Below, piece by piece: positions 1 to 8,505 of a DNA stretch of 33,822 bases. Under the pieces are notes generated by a model. It was not told the DNA's origin. It worked only from the letters and a program-made list of their open reading frames with translations, and did not search any database. Source of the stretch: Bhargavaea cecembensis. GTDB taxonomy: Bacteria > Bacillota > Bacilli > Bacillales_A > Planococcaceae. Made by a program: the position numbers and the translations under genes. Every line of letters begins with the position of its first letter. Positions within the stretch are counted from its first letter, which is position 1. The stretch is from positions 976,333 through 1,010,154 of the forward strand of contig NZ_LN651373.1 of NCBI RefSeq assembly GCF_000826125.2, given 5' to 3'.

Positions 1-705
1 GCGGACGAGAAACTCGCGAAGCTCGGCCGGTCTGCCGGCGGCAGCCTCGCTTCAGGTGAACCGGCCGGGGAGAACGGGACTGGCGGCAGTGAAAAAACCG
101 GCGGAGACCCGCCGCCGGGGAGCGACGGCGGGCCTGCCGGGTCGGATGCTGCTCCGGGAAGCGACGGGAACAGTAGCGGAAACGCCGGCGGCCCGGGCAA
201 CGGGACGGATCAAGCCGGCGGCCAGGGCGGTTCTGGCCAGAACGGTGTTGGCCAGGACGGGGCAGGCCGGGACGGAAGCGCCGGAAACGGTACGGGCCAG
301 GGAGGTTCGGGCCAGGGAGGCTCAGGCCAGGGAGACTCGGGCCAGAATGGCTCCGGCCAGGGAGGCTCCGGCCAGGGAGGCTCGGGCCAGAATGGCTCCG
401 GCAAAGGCGGCGACGGAACAACCGGCAGCGGGGCGGGAATGGGGCAGGGCAGCCGTGACCTCGTCAGCACGCCTCCGCCCGGATTCGATCCGCGCGCACC
501 CGTCCAGGACACGGGGAAACAAGAAGACGGCGGCCGGACGGAAAAAGGGACCGTCCCTGCCGGAAAAGGGACCGTCCGCCCGTACGGCGAGGCAACCGGC
601 GACTATCGGGATGCCTACATGGAAGATGCCGGCCGTCTCGGACTGCCCGAAGACCTGCAGCGGATCTTGTCCGACTATTTCTCCTCGATCGAAAACAGAG
701 ACTAA
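1..705 (+). CDS. 3' end of a Gly/Gln/Ser-rich protein heading a MoxR/VWA operon (partial)
   Basis: Frame 1 is open from the first base to the TAA at 703-705, so the gene begins left of the window and at least 234 residues are visible. The visible part is low-complexity and hydrophilic, rich in Gly, Ser, Asn and Asp, with seven tandem GQGGS-type pentapeptides at codons 99-133. It ends in a short, well-composed segment (YRDAYMEDAGRLGLPEDLQR, then an ILSDYFSSIE-like tail). A Gly/Gln-rich linker followed by a tyrosine-rich 'P-x-Y..YF' tail is reminiscent of the membrane coiled-coil proteins encoded next to MoxR/VWA genes (DUF4175-like); that is inference, because the N-terminal domain is not seen. 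The stop overlaps the ribosome site of the next gene, so they are co-transcribed. ORFs in other frames here arise from repeat composition. Confidence 0.75.
   Translation, partial: ADEKLAKLGRSAGGSLASGEPAGENGTGGSEKTGGDPPPGSDGGPAGSDAAPGSDGNSSGNAGGPGNGTDQAGGQGGSGQNGVGQDGAGRDGSAGNGTGQGGSGQGGSGQGDSGQNGSGQGGSGQGGSGQNGSGKGGDGTTGSGAGMGQGSRDLVSTPPPGFDPRAPVQDTGKQEDGGRTEKGTVPAGKGTVRPYGEATGDYRDAYMEDAGRLGLPEDLQRILSDYFSSIENRD
295..399 (+). repeat. Seven tandem 15-bp units encoding GQ(G/N)(G/D)S
   Basis: Seven in-frame 15-base units of the form GGCCAGGGAGGCTCG encode GQGGS, GQGDS or GQNGS. The units differ mainly at synonymous positions and at the third and fourth codons. The array is a flexible linker in the protein and a likely site of slippage-driven length change. 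Confidence 0.85.
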
Positions 706-719
706 GGAGGCGGAATGCC

Positions 720-1706
720 TTGGATAAAGCAGAATTCAGCGAAATGGGACGGAAGATCGGTGAAGTGCGCGCCGAAGTCGGGAAGTTCATCGTCGGTCAG
801 GAAGAGGCGGTCGATTTTATTTTGTATGCGATCATCGGCGGCGGCCACGCCCTGCTGGAAGGGCTGCCGGGGCTCGGCAAGACGATGCTCGTCCGGACCT
901 TTTCCGATGTGCTCGACCTCGGATTTTCACGAATCCAGTTCACGCCCGATCTGATGCCGTCCGACATCACCGGGACGAATATGATCGAACGGACGCCGGA
1001 CGGAGGCCAGCGGTTCGTCTTCAAACAAGGGCCGATCTTCAGCGAGATGGTGCTCGCCGATGAGATCAACCGGGCCACCCCGAAAACGCAGAGCGCCCTG
1101 CTCGAGGCGATGGGGGAAAAGACGGTCACCGTCCTCGGGGAGACGCGGACGATGGCCGATCCGTTTTTCGTCTTGGCCACGCAGAACCCGATCGAGCTGG
1201 AAGGGACCTATCCGCTTCCGGAAGCTCAGCTGGACCGGTTCCTCTGCAAGATCCTTGTGCCGTATCCGGACGTCGGCGAACTCAAGGAAATCATGAGGCG
1301 GACGACCGGGGCAGGCAGCCCGGAACTGCAAAAAGTGATAGGGCCGGAAACCGTCAGAAGGGCAAGGGAACTGGCCCGGGCGGTGATCCTTCCGGAAGAG
1401 ATGCTCGATCTGGCGGCGAGGATCGTCGTGGCCACCCGTCCCGGCGAGTCGGGCATCGAAGAAATCGACCGTGCCGTCCTGATCGGCAGCGGACCGCGGG
1501 GGCTCCAGAGCCTGATCGCCCTCGCAAAAGCCCGTGCCCTGTCGGAGGGCCGGTACCATGTGTCCATCGCCGACTTGAAAACGGCGGCCGCCCCCGCGCT
1601 CCGGCACCGCCTGATCCTGAATTATGAAGGGGAAGCGGCGGGCACTTCACCGGATGACCTGATCGGCCGGATCGTCGGGGATGTGCTCACCGGTGTGAAC
1701 ACATGA
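720..1706 (+). CDS. MoxR-family AAA+ ATPase
   Basis: A 328-residue ATPase of the MoxR group, whose members act as chaperones that activate or assemble VWA-domain partners. The Walker A motif GLPGLGKT is at residues 48-55, Walker B LADEIN at 112-117, and a sensor-1-type 'LATQNP' segment follows. The C-terminal AAA lid contains the typical 'GPRGLQSLIALAKARAL' stretch. The start is TTG at 720: AGGAGG at 705-710 is nine bases upstream. The ATG at 715 is out of frame and too close to that site; the next in-frame ATG is at 744. The stop overlaps the next start by four bases (ATGA), which indicates translational coupling. Cytoplasmic. Substrate unknown, but the neighbours are its probable clients. 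Confidence 0.95.
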   Translation: MDKAEFSEMGRKIGEVRAEVGKFIVGQEEAVDFILYAIIGGGHALLEGLPGLGKTMLVRTFSDVLDLGFSRIQFTPDLMPSDITGTNMIERTPDGGQRFVFKQGPIFSEMVLADEINRATPKTQSALLEAMGEKTVTVLGETRTMADPFFVLATQNPIELEGTYPLPEAQLDRFLCKILVPYPDVGELKEIMRRTTGAGSPELQKVIGPETVRRARELARAVILPEEMLDLAARIVVATRPGESGIEEIDRAVLIGSGPRGLQSLIALAKARALSEGRYHVSIADLKTAAAPALRHRLILNYEGEAAGTSPDDLIGRIVGDVLTGVNT

Positions 1707-2578
1707 AGCCGGAGTTGTTTTTCCCTCCGGAATGGATGGCCCGGATCGGCCGCTGCCGGTTGGCGACCCGCTCTTCCCGGCGGGGGATGCAGCGCGGGAC
1801 GAGCCTGTCGGCGAGGAGCGGGAACTCGCCGGATTTCTCCGATTTCACCGAATACCACCCGGGCGATGATATCCGGAACATCGACTGGAACGTGTACGCC
1901 CGGTCCGAAAAGCTGTATATCAAACGCTTCCGGGATGAGCGGGAACTCCGGGTCTCGGTCATCCTGGACGGAACCCGGTCGATGGACGGGGCGGGCCGGT
2001 GGCTGTTTGCCCGGAGGCTCGCCTGTGCGCTCGGCTTGATTGCGCTCGGTTCGGATGACCATTTCGCTTTCGGGATTGCCGGTGACGGCCGGACGGCACG
2101 GTTCAGCCGGAAAGGATCCGGGCACCGGCATGAACTGATCCGACTCCTGTCGACAGAATCGGAGCCGGACCGGACAGGCGGCTTTTCGGAAGAGGCATGG
2201 AAACTTGCCGGGCAGGGCACGACGATCCGTTTTCTCATCACCGATGGCCTCGAGCCCGCCGGATCGTTCCGGCCCCTGTTCCGCCGGCTGCTTTCGGCAG
2301 GCGGGGAAACCCGGCTGATCCTGATCGGGGGCGATGAAGAGGTTCGCCCGTCCGCCGCCGGGGATTACCGGCTCATCGACGCGGAGACCGGACAGCCGGT
2401 CGAAATGACGCTGACGCCCGCGGCCGTCGCCGGCTACCTGGACCGGCGGGAGGCTCACCGGCTGGAACTCGCTTCGCTTTGCCGGGAGTTCGGAATCCCC
2501 ATTTTGGAGGCCGACCCGTCCGGAGGGGTTGACGGGTTCGTGAACGGCGGGATGCGCAGGGCCGGATGGGTGAGCTGA
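1703..2578 (+). CDS. DUF58 domain protein
   Basis: A 291-residue protein of the DUF58 family, which is nearly always encoded next to MoxR. The family signature is clear near residues 46-80: YHPGDDIRNIDWNVYARSEK, followed by a VSVILDGTRSMDG segment that resembles a VWA metal-site strand (D-G-T-R-S rather than the canonical DxSxS). No convincing membrane helix is seen, unlike many DUF58 proteins that have two N-terminal helices. ATG at 1703 overlaps the moxR stop. The role is presumed to be an adaptor or client of the ATPase; a precise function is not known for the family. Confidence 0.92.
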   Translation: MKPELFFPPEWMARIGRCRLATRSSRRGMQRGTSLSARSGNSPDFSDFTEYHPGDDIRNIDWNVYARSEKLYIKRFRDERELRVSVILDGTRSMDGAGRWLFARRLACALGLIALGSDDHFAFGIAGDGRTARFSRKGSGHRHELIRLLSTESEPDRTGGFSEEAWKLAGQGTTIRFLITDGLEPAGSFRPLFRRLLSAGGETRLILIGGDEEVRPSAAGDYRLIDAETGQPVEMTLTPAAVAGYLDRREAHRLELASLCREFGIPILEADPSGGVDGFVNGGMRRAGWVS

Positions 2579-2638
2579 CCCGTTCGGGAAGCTGACGGGC
2601 CGTTTTGACAAGTGCGCATGCGGAGAGGGGGAAAGCAG

Positions 2639-4399
2639 ATGGAGTTCGGAACACCGGGCATGATTTGGACGGCTGCCATTCCGGCGGCGGTCCTGCTTTA
2701 CTATTTTTACCGGAGACAATATGAAGAACGCCGTATTCCGAGTGTTTTGTTCTGGGAGGAATCGCGCCGCCATGCGGAAACCGTCCCGTTTCTTCGCCAT
2801 CTCCGCAGAAATGCCCTGTTTTATCTCCAGATGGCGTCTCTGCTCCTTCTCGTGCTCCTTCTGCTCAGCCCGCGATCGAGCGGCGCCTTCCAGGAGACGG
2901 GGGACCTGATCATCGTTGCCGATCTGTCTGCGTCGATGCTCGCGGAAGAAGACGGGAAAAGCGTGTTGGAGCGGCACCGTCCGCTCATGCGGAAGCTGGC
3001 GGAACAAGCGGATGAACGCCCAGTTACCGTCATCCGGGCGGGGAAGAGCCCGGAGATTCTGCTGGACGGCACGCGGGACAGCCGGCAGGCCGTGAGGGTC
3101 ATCGACGATCTGGACATTTCCTATGAACCCGGGGAAATGGAGACGACGCTGCCGTTCGCGAAGACGGCAGCCCGCGGAAGGCCTGCGACGATCCACGTAT
3201 TCACTGACGGACCGGCAGGGGATCTGCCGGAAGGAACCGGCGGCATCGCCTGGGAGATCCATGCGGCGGCACATGCGCCGGATAATGTGTCGGTCGAAGT
3301 GTTCGGCGTCGCGCGAACAAGCGACGGCCTGTCGGCAATCGCGAGGATTTCCAATGACTCGGAAGCTGAAAAACGGGCAGCCGTGACGGTCCGGGACGCG
3401 GACGGCGTGACGGCCGGAAGCCCGAAAGAAATCATGCTGCCCCCCGGCGGGACGGAAAACATCCGGTTTGACGGCCTGCCGGATTCTCCGGCGTTTTCTC
3501 TTGAGGCCGAAACCGATGACGGCTATGAACCGGATAACCATGCGTTTGCGGTGGCGGGCGGGCGGCATCTGCCCGTCTTCGCGGATGCCGGTCTCCACGA
3601 ACTCGTCCATAAGGGACTGCAGGCGGCTGGCGCGGACGCGGTGCTGGTTGCCCCCGAGGAAGCGGCTGCAATTCCGGAAGAGGCGGTCGTATTCACGAAG
3701 GATGAGGAACTGTTCCAAAAGCGGAACGGGCGGACGGTGCTGTTCGGCCGGCCGGACTTTGAACCGTCGGAAGAGCCGGCCGTTGTCACGACTTCCGATG
3801 ACCCGCTGTTTTCCTATGCATCGCCGGAAGGAATATATGTTTCGGGCGTCTACCCGCCGTTTGACGGGTTTGCGTCCGTGGCCGAAGCGGGTGGCCGCCC
3901 GTTCGTCCAGCGTGCCGCAGACGGAAAGATCGCTGTTTTGGCCGATGTTTCCATGACGGACTGGCCGCTCCGTCCTTCGTTCCCTCTTTTTCTTTGGAGT
4001 GCAATCGACTCATTTTCAAGAGAAGACGGCGCGCTCGGCTCGTTCCTTCCCGGCGAAGTCAGGCCCGTCTCCGCTCCGTCATCGGGCGGCAGTTGGGAAT
4101 TATATACGGCGGACGGTGAATTCAAAGGCGAGATTGCCGGCGGTGAAGCACTTCGCGCGCCGGCAAAGCCGGGTTTGTATGTGCTGAGGTCAGGGGACGA
4201 TGCGCGCCACTTGGCGGTAACGCTGCCGGACTCCGAGAAGCGTCCGGCGTCGGGTCCGTCGTTCACAGCCGGTGAACAGGGCGGGAAGGCGGTGGCCCGG
4301 GAAGAGCCGGTTTCACCGGCCGTGCCGCTCATCCTACTCGTGCTGGCCCTGATTTTGGCGGAATGGGAGGTGCAGCGCAGACATGGACTTTCGTATTGA
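2639..4399 (+). CDS. BatA-like membrane-anchored VWA protein
   Basis: A 586-residue protein from the ATG at 2639. That start has a purine-rich AGAGGGG at 2624-2630, eight bases upstream, and gives MEFGTPGMIWTAAIPAAVLL, which fits the BatA/aerotolerance N-terminal domain; GTG 2612 and ATG 2618 lack a site. Order: N-terminal helix, basic loop, second helix (LFYLQMASLLLLVLLLLSP), VWA domain with MIDAS-like D-L-S-A-S near residues 95-99, a central beta-rich region, and a C-terminal helix (VPLILLVLALILAEW). Most of the protein should face outside. Its end overlaps the next start by 17 bases. It lies 60 bases after the DUF58 gene. Ligand unknown. Confidence 0.88.
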   Translation: MEFGTPGMIWTAAIPAAVLLYYFYRRQYEERRIPSVLFWEESRRHAETVPFLRHLRRNALFYLQMASLLLLVLLLLSPRSSGAFQETGDLIIVADLSASMLAEEDGKSVLERHRPLMRKLAEQADERPVTVIRAGKSPEILLDGTRDSRQAVRVIDDLDISYEPGEMETTLPFAKTAARGRPATIHVFTDGPAGDLPEGTGGIAWEIHAAAHAPDNVSVEVFGVARTSDGLSAIARISNDSEAEKRAAVTVRDADGVTAGSPKEIMLPPGGTENIRFDGLPDSPAFSLEAETDDGYEPDNHAFAVAGGRHLPVFADAGLHELVHKGLQAAGADAVLVAPEEAAAIPEEAVVFTKDEELFQKRNGRTVLFGRPDFEPSEEPAVVTTSDDPLFSYASPEGIYVSGVYPPFDGFASVAEAGGRPFVQRAADGKIAVLADVSMTDWPLRPSFPLFLWSAIDSFSREDGALGSFLPGEVRPVSAPSSGGSWELYTADGEFKGEIAGGEALRAPAKPGLYVLRSGDDARHLAVTLPDSEKRPASGPSFTAGEQGGKAVAREEPVSPAVPLILLVLALILAEWEVQRRHGLSY

Positions 4400-6959
4400 A
4401 CAGCCGTACTGGCTGCTTCTTGCCGTTCCGGCGGCGATTTACCTGGCGTGGTCTTACCGGAAAGCCGTAAAAGGAAGCGGCCGGAGGGGTGGCCTGCTGC
4501 TTGGCCTGCGCTCGCTGGCCGTTCTGCTGCTTGTAGTCGCGGCGGCCTCCCCTTATCTTCTGCTCAGGACGGGCGAGGAAAAGATTTTCATTCTCGCCGA
4601 CCGCTCCGCTTCGATGGGCGGAACGGAACCTGAACTCGCTTCCTGGCTGGCCAAAGTAACGGAAAACCGAAAAGACAAACAGCAGCTTCGGGTGCTGTCC
4701 TTTGCCGGCGGAACGAACGAAGCGCCTGCGGACGGTGCGCTCCGGGAAGATACGGAACCCGTTAAAGCCGGAGAAACGGATATCGAGCAGGCCATCCGCC
4801 ACGCCGCAGCGGCGGCGGGAGGAGACCCCGCACGGATCGTCCTGCTGAGTGACGGGAAAGAGACGGGGGGAGACGCGCTCGCATATGTCAGCTCGCAGCT
4901 GCCCGAAGGAATATCGGTGGACGGCTCCCTCGTTCCCGCCCCGCAGCAGGAGGACGCTGCCATCTCGGCTTTCCGGATTCCGCCGTCCGGCCGTTCGGGG
5001 GAGCGCCTCAAGCTGGAAGTGGATGTGGAATCGACGAAAGAGGCATCCGCCCGGCTGCTCCTGTTCCGGGATGACCGGCCCGTCTCTGAAAAGTCCGTGC
5101 AGCTTGCCGAGGGCGAGAACCGGTTTTCGTTTGATGAATTGCAGGATGAAGAAGGATTCATCAAATACGAGGCGCAGATCATCATGGAAGGGGACGGCAT
5201 CCCGGAAAACAACCGGATGGCCGCTGCCACAGAAATCGAAGGACCGCCGAAATTCCTCGTTGTCGGCACGGAGGAGGCCCCAAGCCCGCTCGGGAAATGG
5301 ATCGGCGGCGGGGAGGCCGGGGTCGATTCGATCAGCGCCGGGGAGTTGCCGAATGATCTTTCCTCCTATCTGTCCTACGACGGCATCATTTTCGATAATG
5401 TGCCGGGCCATCTGGTCGGCGAAGACCGGATGGCGGTCATCAGCCAGGCCGTGCAGACGTTCGGAACCGGGTTCATGATGGTCGGCGGCGAAGAGAGCTT
5501 CGGACTCGGCGGCTATTACAAAACGCCGATCGAGGAGCTGCTTCCGGTCAACATGGACGTGACGGGGACACATATCATCCCTTCCCTCGGACTTGTCATC
5601 GTCCTGGACCGGTCCGGCAGCATGACCGGATCCAAGCTGGAACTGGCCAAGGAGGCGGCCTCCAGATCCGCCGCACTTCTACGGAAGGACGACACACTCG
5701 GGTTTATTGCATTCGATGACAGTCCGTGGGAAGTCATCGAAACGGGCCCTGTCGGCGAGCCGGACGAGGCGGTCGAGAAAATCTACTCCGTCACGCCCGG
5801 CGGCGGGACGGACATCTTCCCTGCCGTCGCACTGGCCGTTGAGCGTCTGAAGGAAGTGGATGCGGAACGGAAGCACATGATCTTGCTGACGGACGGCATG
5901 TCGGCCGAGACCGGGGACTACGGGACCGTGCTCCGTGAAGCGGAAGAAGACGGCATCACCCTGTCCGCCGTCGCCATCGGATCCGACGCCGACCGGGTCC
6001 TGCTCGAGCAGCTGGCGGGGCTCGGATCCGGACGATTCTACGATGTACGGGATCCCGATACCGTCCCGGCCATCCTGTCGAGGGAAACGGCGATGCTGTC
6101 CCGGACGTATATCGTCGATGAGCCGTTCCGCCCGCTCGTCCGGGGAGGGGCCGGCTGGGAAGTCCTGTCGGGAGCACTTCCGCAGATGAACGCCTACATT
6201 GCGACGACCGCAAAGCCCGCCGCCGACGTCATCATGGAAAGTCCGGAAGGAGACCCGGTCATCGCCGAATGGCGGTACGGGCTCGGCCGGACGATCGCCT
6301 ATACGTCGGGTTCCGGCGGCTGGAGCGGCGGATTCGCTTCGTGGGAAAACTGGCCGGCCCTCTGGACGGCGGCCGCCGCCCGGATGCTTCCGGATTACCG
6401 CGATGAGCCGTTCGATGTCCGGATGAGCGGGGACGGATCCTTCCTCGTGTCGGGCACCGGTTCTTCTTCCTTCCTGGACATCGCGGTCGCAGATGAGCAG
6501 GGCAGGGAGCTGGAAGCGACGGTTGACCCGGTCGGACCGGGGAGCGCCCGGGTCCGGCTGGATGAAGCTGCCCCGGGTCTCGTGTTCTTCCGTATTTCCG
6601 GAGACGGCGAGTCGTACGCCAAGGCCGGGGTTTCGATTCCGTACGGAAAGGAATACAAACCCGGCCCGGCAGACGGAGAATTCATGGCCGCCCTGGCCGA
6701 AGAGACCGGCGGAAAAATGCTGGACGCTCCCGAAGAGGCTCTCCGGCCGCTCGGGGAAAAAGAGACCGACTCACGTCCGGTCTGGCATTGGTTCGCCCTC
6801 GCAGCGATGCTCATCTTCTTTGCCGACATCACTCTGCGGCGGTTCGGACTGCCGTCACGGACTCCCGGACTCAGAGTGAGGAGGAAAGATGAAAATGACC
6901 CGCAGGAAAGCGAATCAAGCATCGGCCGGCTGCTGGATGCCAAGAGAAGAGACCGTTGA
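4383..6959 (+). CDS. Large VWA / glutamine-amidotransferase-like membrane protein
   Basis: An 858-residue protein. Two N-terminal helices (YWLLLAVPAAIYLAW and SLAVLLLVVAAASPYLLL) precede a first VWA-like domain with D-R-S-A-S near residue 78. A middle class-I-glutamine-amidotransferase-like region follows (FLVVG...GGEESFGLGGYY), without an obvious catalytic Cys, so it is probably structural. A second VWA domain has a perfect MIDAS, VLDRSGSMTG near residue 408, plus GGGTDIFPAV and MILLTDGMS. A C-terminal helix (WFALAAMLIFFADI) and a basic tail close the protein. Such two-helix/VWA/GATase-like proteins are known companions of BatA-like proteins and MoxR. It is the last gene of the operon; no strong hairpin terminator follows, only the repeat array. 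Confidence 0.9.
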   Translation: MDFRIEQPYWLLLAVPAAIYLAWSYRKAVKGSGRRGGLLLGLRSLAVLLLVVAAASPYLLLRTGEEKIFILADRSASMGGTEPELASWLAKVTENRKDKQQLRVLSFAGGTNEAPADGALREDTEPVKAGETDIEQAIRHAAAAAGGDPARIVLLSDGKETGGDALAYVSSQLPEGISVDGSLVPAPQQEDAAISAFRIPPSGRSGERLKLEVDVESTKEASARLLLFRDDRPVSEKSVQLAEGENRFSFDELQDEEGFIKYEAQIIMEGDGIPENNRMAAATEIEGPPKFLVVGTEEAPSPLGKWIGGGEAGVDSISAGELPNDLSSYLSYDGIIFDNVPGHLVGEDRMAVISQAVQTFGTGFMMVGGEESFGLGGYYKTPIEELLPVNMDVTGTHIIPSLGLVIVLDRSGSMTGSKLELAKEAASRSAALLRKDDTLGFIAFDDSPWEVIETGPVGEPDEAVEKIYSVTPGGGTDIFPAVALAVERLKEVDAERKHMILLTDGMSAETGDYGTVLREAEEDGITLSAVAIGSDADRVLLEQLAGLGSGRFYDVRDPDTVPAILSRETAMLSRTYIVDEPFRPLVRGGAGWEVLSGALPQMNAYIATTAKPAADVIMESPEGDPVIAEWRYGLGRTIAYTSGSGGWSGGFASWENWPALWTAAAARMLPDYRDEPFDVRMSGDGSFLVSGTGSSSFLDIAVADEQGRELEATVDPVGPGSARVRLDEAAPGLVFFRISGDGESYAKAGVSIPYGKEYKPGPADGEFMAALAEETGGKMLDAPEEALRPLGEKETDSRPVWHWFALAAMLIFFADITLRRFGLPSRTPGLRVRRKDENDPQESESSIGRLLDAKRRDR

Positions 6960-6977
6960 ATGTCCGCATCCGGCATC

Positions 6978-7237
6978 GAGTCGTCCAGTTTTTTTGTTCC
7001 AGCCGGGTATCCGGCCGAGTCGTCCGTATCCGGCCTTGAGTCGTCCGCATATCGGTCCGAGTCGTCCGTATCCGGCCCTGAGTCGTCCGTATCTCGGTCC
7101 GAGTCGTGCGCATCCGACCTCGAGTCGTCCAGGTTTTTATTTCCAACCGGGTATTCGGCCGAGTCGCCCGCATCCGGCCCTGAGTCGTCCGCATTCGGCC
7201 TTGAGTCGTCCAGGTTTTAATTTCCAACCGGGTATCC
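6978..7237. repeat. 21-bp-period array A, left part (interrupted by an IS)
   Basis: GAGTCG begins at 6978, 7017, 7038, 7059, 7080, 7101, 7122, 7161, 7182 and 7203. Steps are 21 bp (unit like GAGTCGTCCGTATCCGGCCYT) or 39 bp. The 39-bp unit replaces the unit end with a T-rich segment (CAGGTTTTTATTTCCAACCG) and closes with GGGTATYCGGCC. Because 21 and 39 are multiples of three, several frames stay open (6889-7254, 6960-7220, and the reverse strand), but codon content is that of the repeat and no independent gene is supported. The array lies tail-to-tail between the VWA operon and the MFS gene. Confidence 0.93.
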
Positions 7238-7307
7238 TGATATGGTCCCCTTAGAGTTTACACCTTGATTCTGTCACACTAGGAGTAACGAAAAGGGGTG
7301 CCGAAAA

Positions 7308-7583
7308 ATGAACCAGAAGCGGGATTACGATATAAAAGTGAAAGCAGTGGAGGAATTTTTTGAAGGCTCTTCCACTGAGGAGTTGGCTCTTTCGTACAAT
7401 GTCTCGGATCGGACGATCCGACGCTGGGTCGAAAAAGTGGAGATGGATGGCTTCGAGGCTTTGCATGACGCCAGGGGCAAGAATGGCCGGAAACCGTCGG
7501 ATGAGAAGGATGCTCTGATTGAACTGCAGAAGGCGGAGATCCTCCTCTTAAAAAAGCTCTTGGATCTGAAAAGGGGGTGTTAA
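7308..7583 (+). CDS. IS3-family transposase OrfA (helix-turn-helix)
   Basis: A 91-residue basic protein. Residues 1-50 hold an IS3 OrfA-type helix-turn-helix (DYDIKVKAVEEF, then STEELALSYNVSDRTIRRWV). The C-terminal part has leucines and isoleucines in the heptad-like ELQKAEILLLKKLLDLK, as expected for the leucine zipper that multimerises OrfA/OrfAB. AAGGGGTG precedes the ATG. It ends at the TAA at 7581-7583, overlapping orfB by seven bases, and contains the slippery heptamer at 7550-7556. Confidence 0.92.
   Translation: MNQKRDYDIKVKAVEEFFEGSSTEELALSYNVSDRTIRRWVEKVEMDGFEALHDARGKNGRKPSDEKDALIELQKAEILLLKKLLDLKRGC
7550..7556 (+). other. Programmed -1 frameshift site A AAA AAG
   Basis: The heptamer AAAAAAG lies in orfA frame as A|AAA|AAG (zero-frame codons at 7551 and 7554). 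A -1 slip moves ribosomes into the orfB frame at 7556, which is open through the GTG at 7577. The fused OrfAB transposase would end at 8455. This is the standard IS3-family mechanism. Confidence 0.88.
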
Positions 7584-8455
7584 GCAAACAAGATAGTTTC
7601 CTGTTCATCGACCTGAATAAGGACACCTTTTCGGTCTCCCTCCTCGCGGAGGCGTCGGATGTCTCCCGGCAGGGTTATGCCAAGTGGAAGAAGCGGCAGG
7701 ATCACTCTGCCCAGGATCTCAAGGATGAGCAGATGTTTCACTATATCTCCAAGGTGTTCGCCAAGTCCCGGGGAACCTATGGGCGACGCCGGATCAAGCT
7801 GGCGCTCCAGAGAGAGTTCGGGCTCACCGTCAATATCAAGCGAATCTCCAGAATCATGCGCCGATATGGGCTCAAATGTCGGATTCGCCGCAAAGGGTAC
7901 CGTCACGGCGGTACAGAGGGGAAGGTGGCGCAGAACCTCTTGAAGCGTAACTTTAAAGCCACGAAGCCGATGAAGAAATTCTCGGTGGATATCACATACG
8001 TGCGCGCTTTCGTTCCTACGGAACACTGGACCTATCTGTGCGCCATTAAGGACCTGTACGACGACTCGATCGTAGCATTCGCCTACGGGCCGAACCAGGA
8101 CACCGGCCTGGTCCTGGAAGCGCTCGAGATGCTGGAGAAGGTGAAAGGGAACCGGAAGAAGGCCATTATCCACAGCGACCAGGGCAGCCAGTTTATGAGC
8201 CTGAGATACCAGAAACGCCTTCAGTCGATGAACCTGACACCGTCCATGTCACGGCGCGGCAACTGTTGGGATAATGCATGCATCGAGAGCTTTTTCAGTC
8301 ACTTCAAAACTGAGATTGCCTGCTTTGGCGACCCTCGGTCTCTTGAGGAGCTTCGGATTGCCATCGAGGAATATATCTACTTTTATAACCACGAACGCCT
8401 CCAGCTCAAGCACGGCGTGCCTCCTGCCGAGGTCGGAAGTGTGTTGGCTGCCTGA
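7577..8455 (+). CDS. IS3-family transposase OrfB (DDE integrase core)
   Basis: A 292-residue protein from GTG 7577, with AAGGGGG directly before the start, so it can be made alone or as an OrfAB fusion by frameshifting. An HTH_21-like segment (YGRRRIKLALQREFGLTVN) lies near residues 68-86. The catalytic triad is intact: D138 (VDITYV), D201 (HSDQGSQF) and E237 (CIESFFSHFK), with 35 residues between the second Asp and the Glu. The reading frame is uninterrupted, so the element may be active. Confidence 0.95.
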   Translation: MLSKQDSFLFIDLNKDTFSVSLLAEASDVSRQGYAKWKKRQDHSAQDLKDEQMFHYISKVFAKSRGTYGRRRIKLALQREFGLTVNIKRISRIMRRYGLKCRIRRKGYRHGGTEGKVAQNLLKRNFKATKPMKKFSVDITYVRAFVPTEHWTYLCAIKDLYDDSIVAFAYGPNQDTGLVLEALEMLEKVKGNRKKAIIHSDQGSQFMSLRYQKRLQSMNLTPSMSRRGNCWDNACIESFFSHFKTEIACFGDPRSLEELRIAIEEYIYFYNHERLQLKHGVPPAEVGSVLAA

Positions 8456-8505
8456 ATCTTTATCGGACAGAATCAACTGTAAACTTGACAGGGACCAGAC
8501 CACCA

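Larger units (their letters stand above)
7238..8505 (+). mobile_element. IS3-family insertion sequence (IS150-like group)
   Basis: The terminal inverted repeats are clear: 7243-7275 (TGGTCCCCTTAGAGTTTACA...) and the complement of 8466-8497 (TGGTCCCTGTCAAGTTTACA...), about three quarters identical with one gap and both ending in TTGATTCTGTC. Outer limits 7238-8505 are chosen because they give TG...CA ends and because joining 7237 to 8506 restores the GGGTATCC-GGCCGAG sequence of the host repeat, as at 7005-7020. With these limits no target duplication remains. The element carries overlapping orfA and orfB and an A6G slippage site. Confidence 0.9.

Noticed and set aside
1622-3718. 698-codon open frame on the minus strand opposite the DUF58 and BatA-like genes
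   Set aside because: It is antisense to two genes with recognisable domains, has a proline/arginine-rich composition without domains and no ribosome site. Long antisense frames are expected in GC-rich coding DNA.
6978-7237. CRISPR array
   Set aside because: Units are contiguous 21-bp repeats with no unique spacers, and no cas gene is present. The same applies to arrays C and D.
6889-7254. Open frames of 86-121 codons on both strands across array A
   Set aside because: The repeat period is a multiple of three, so a stop-free unit leaves a frame open. No ribosome site or non-repeat sequence supports a protein.
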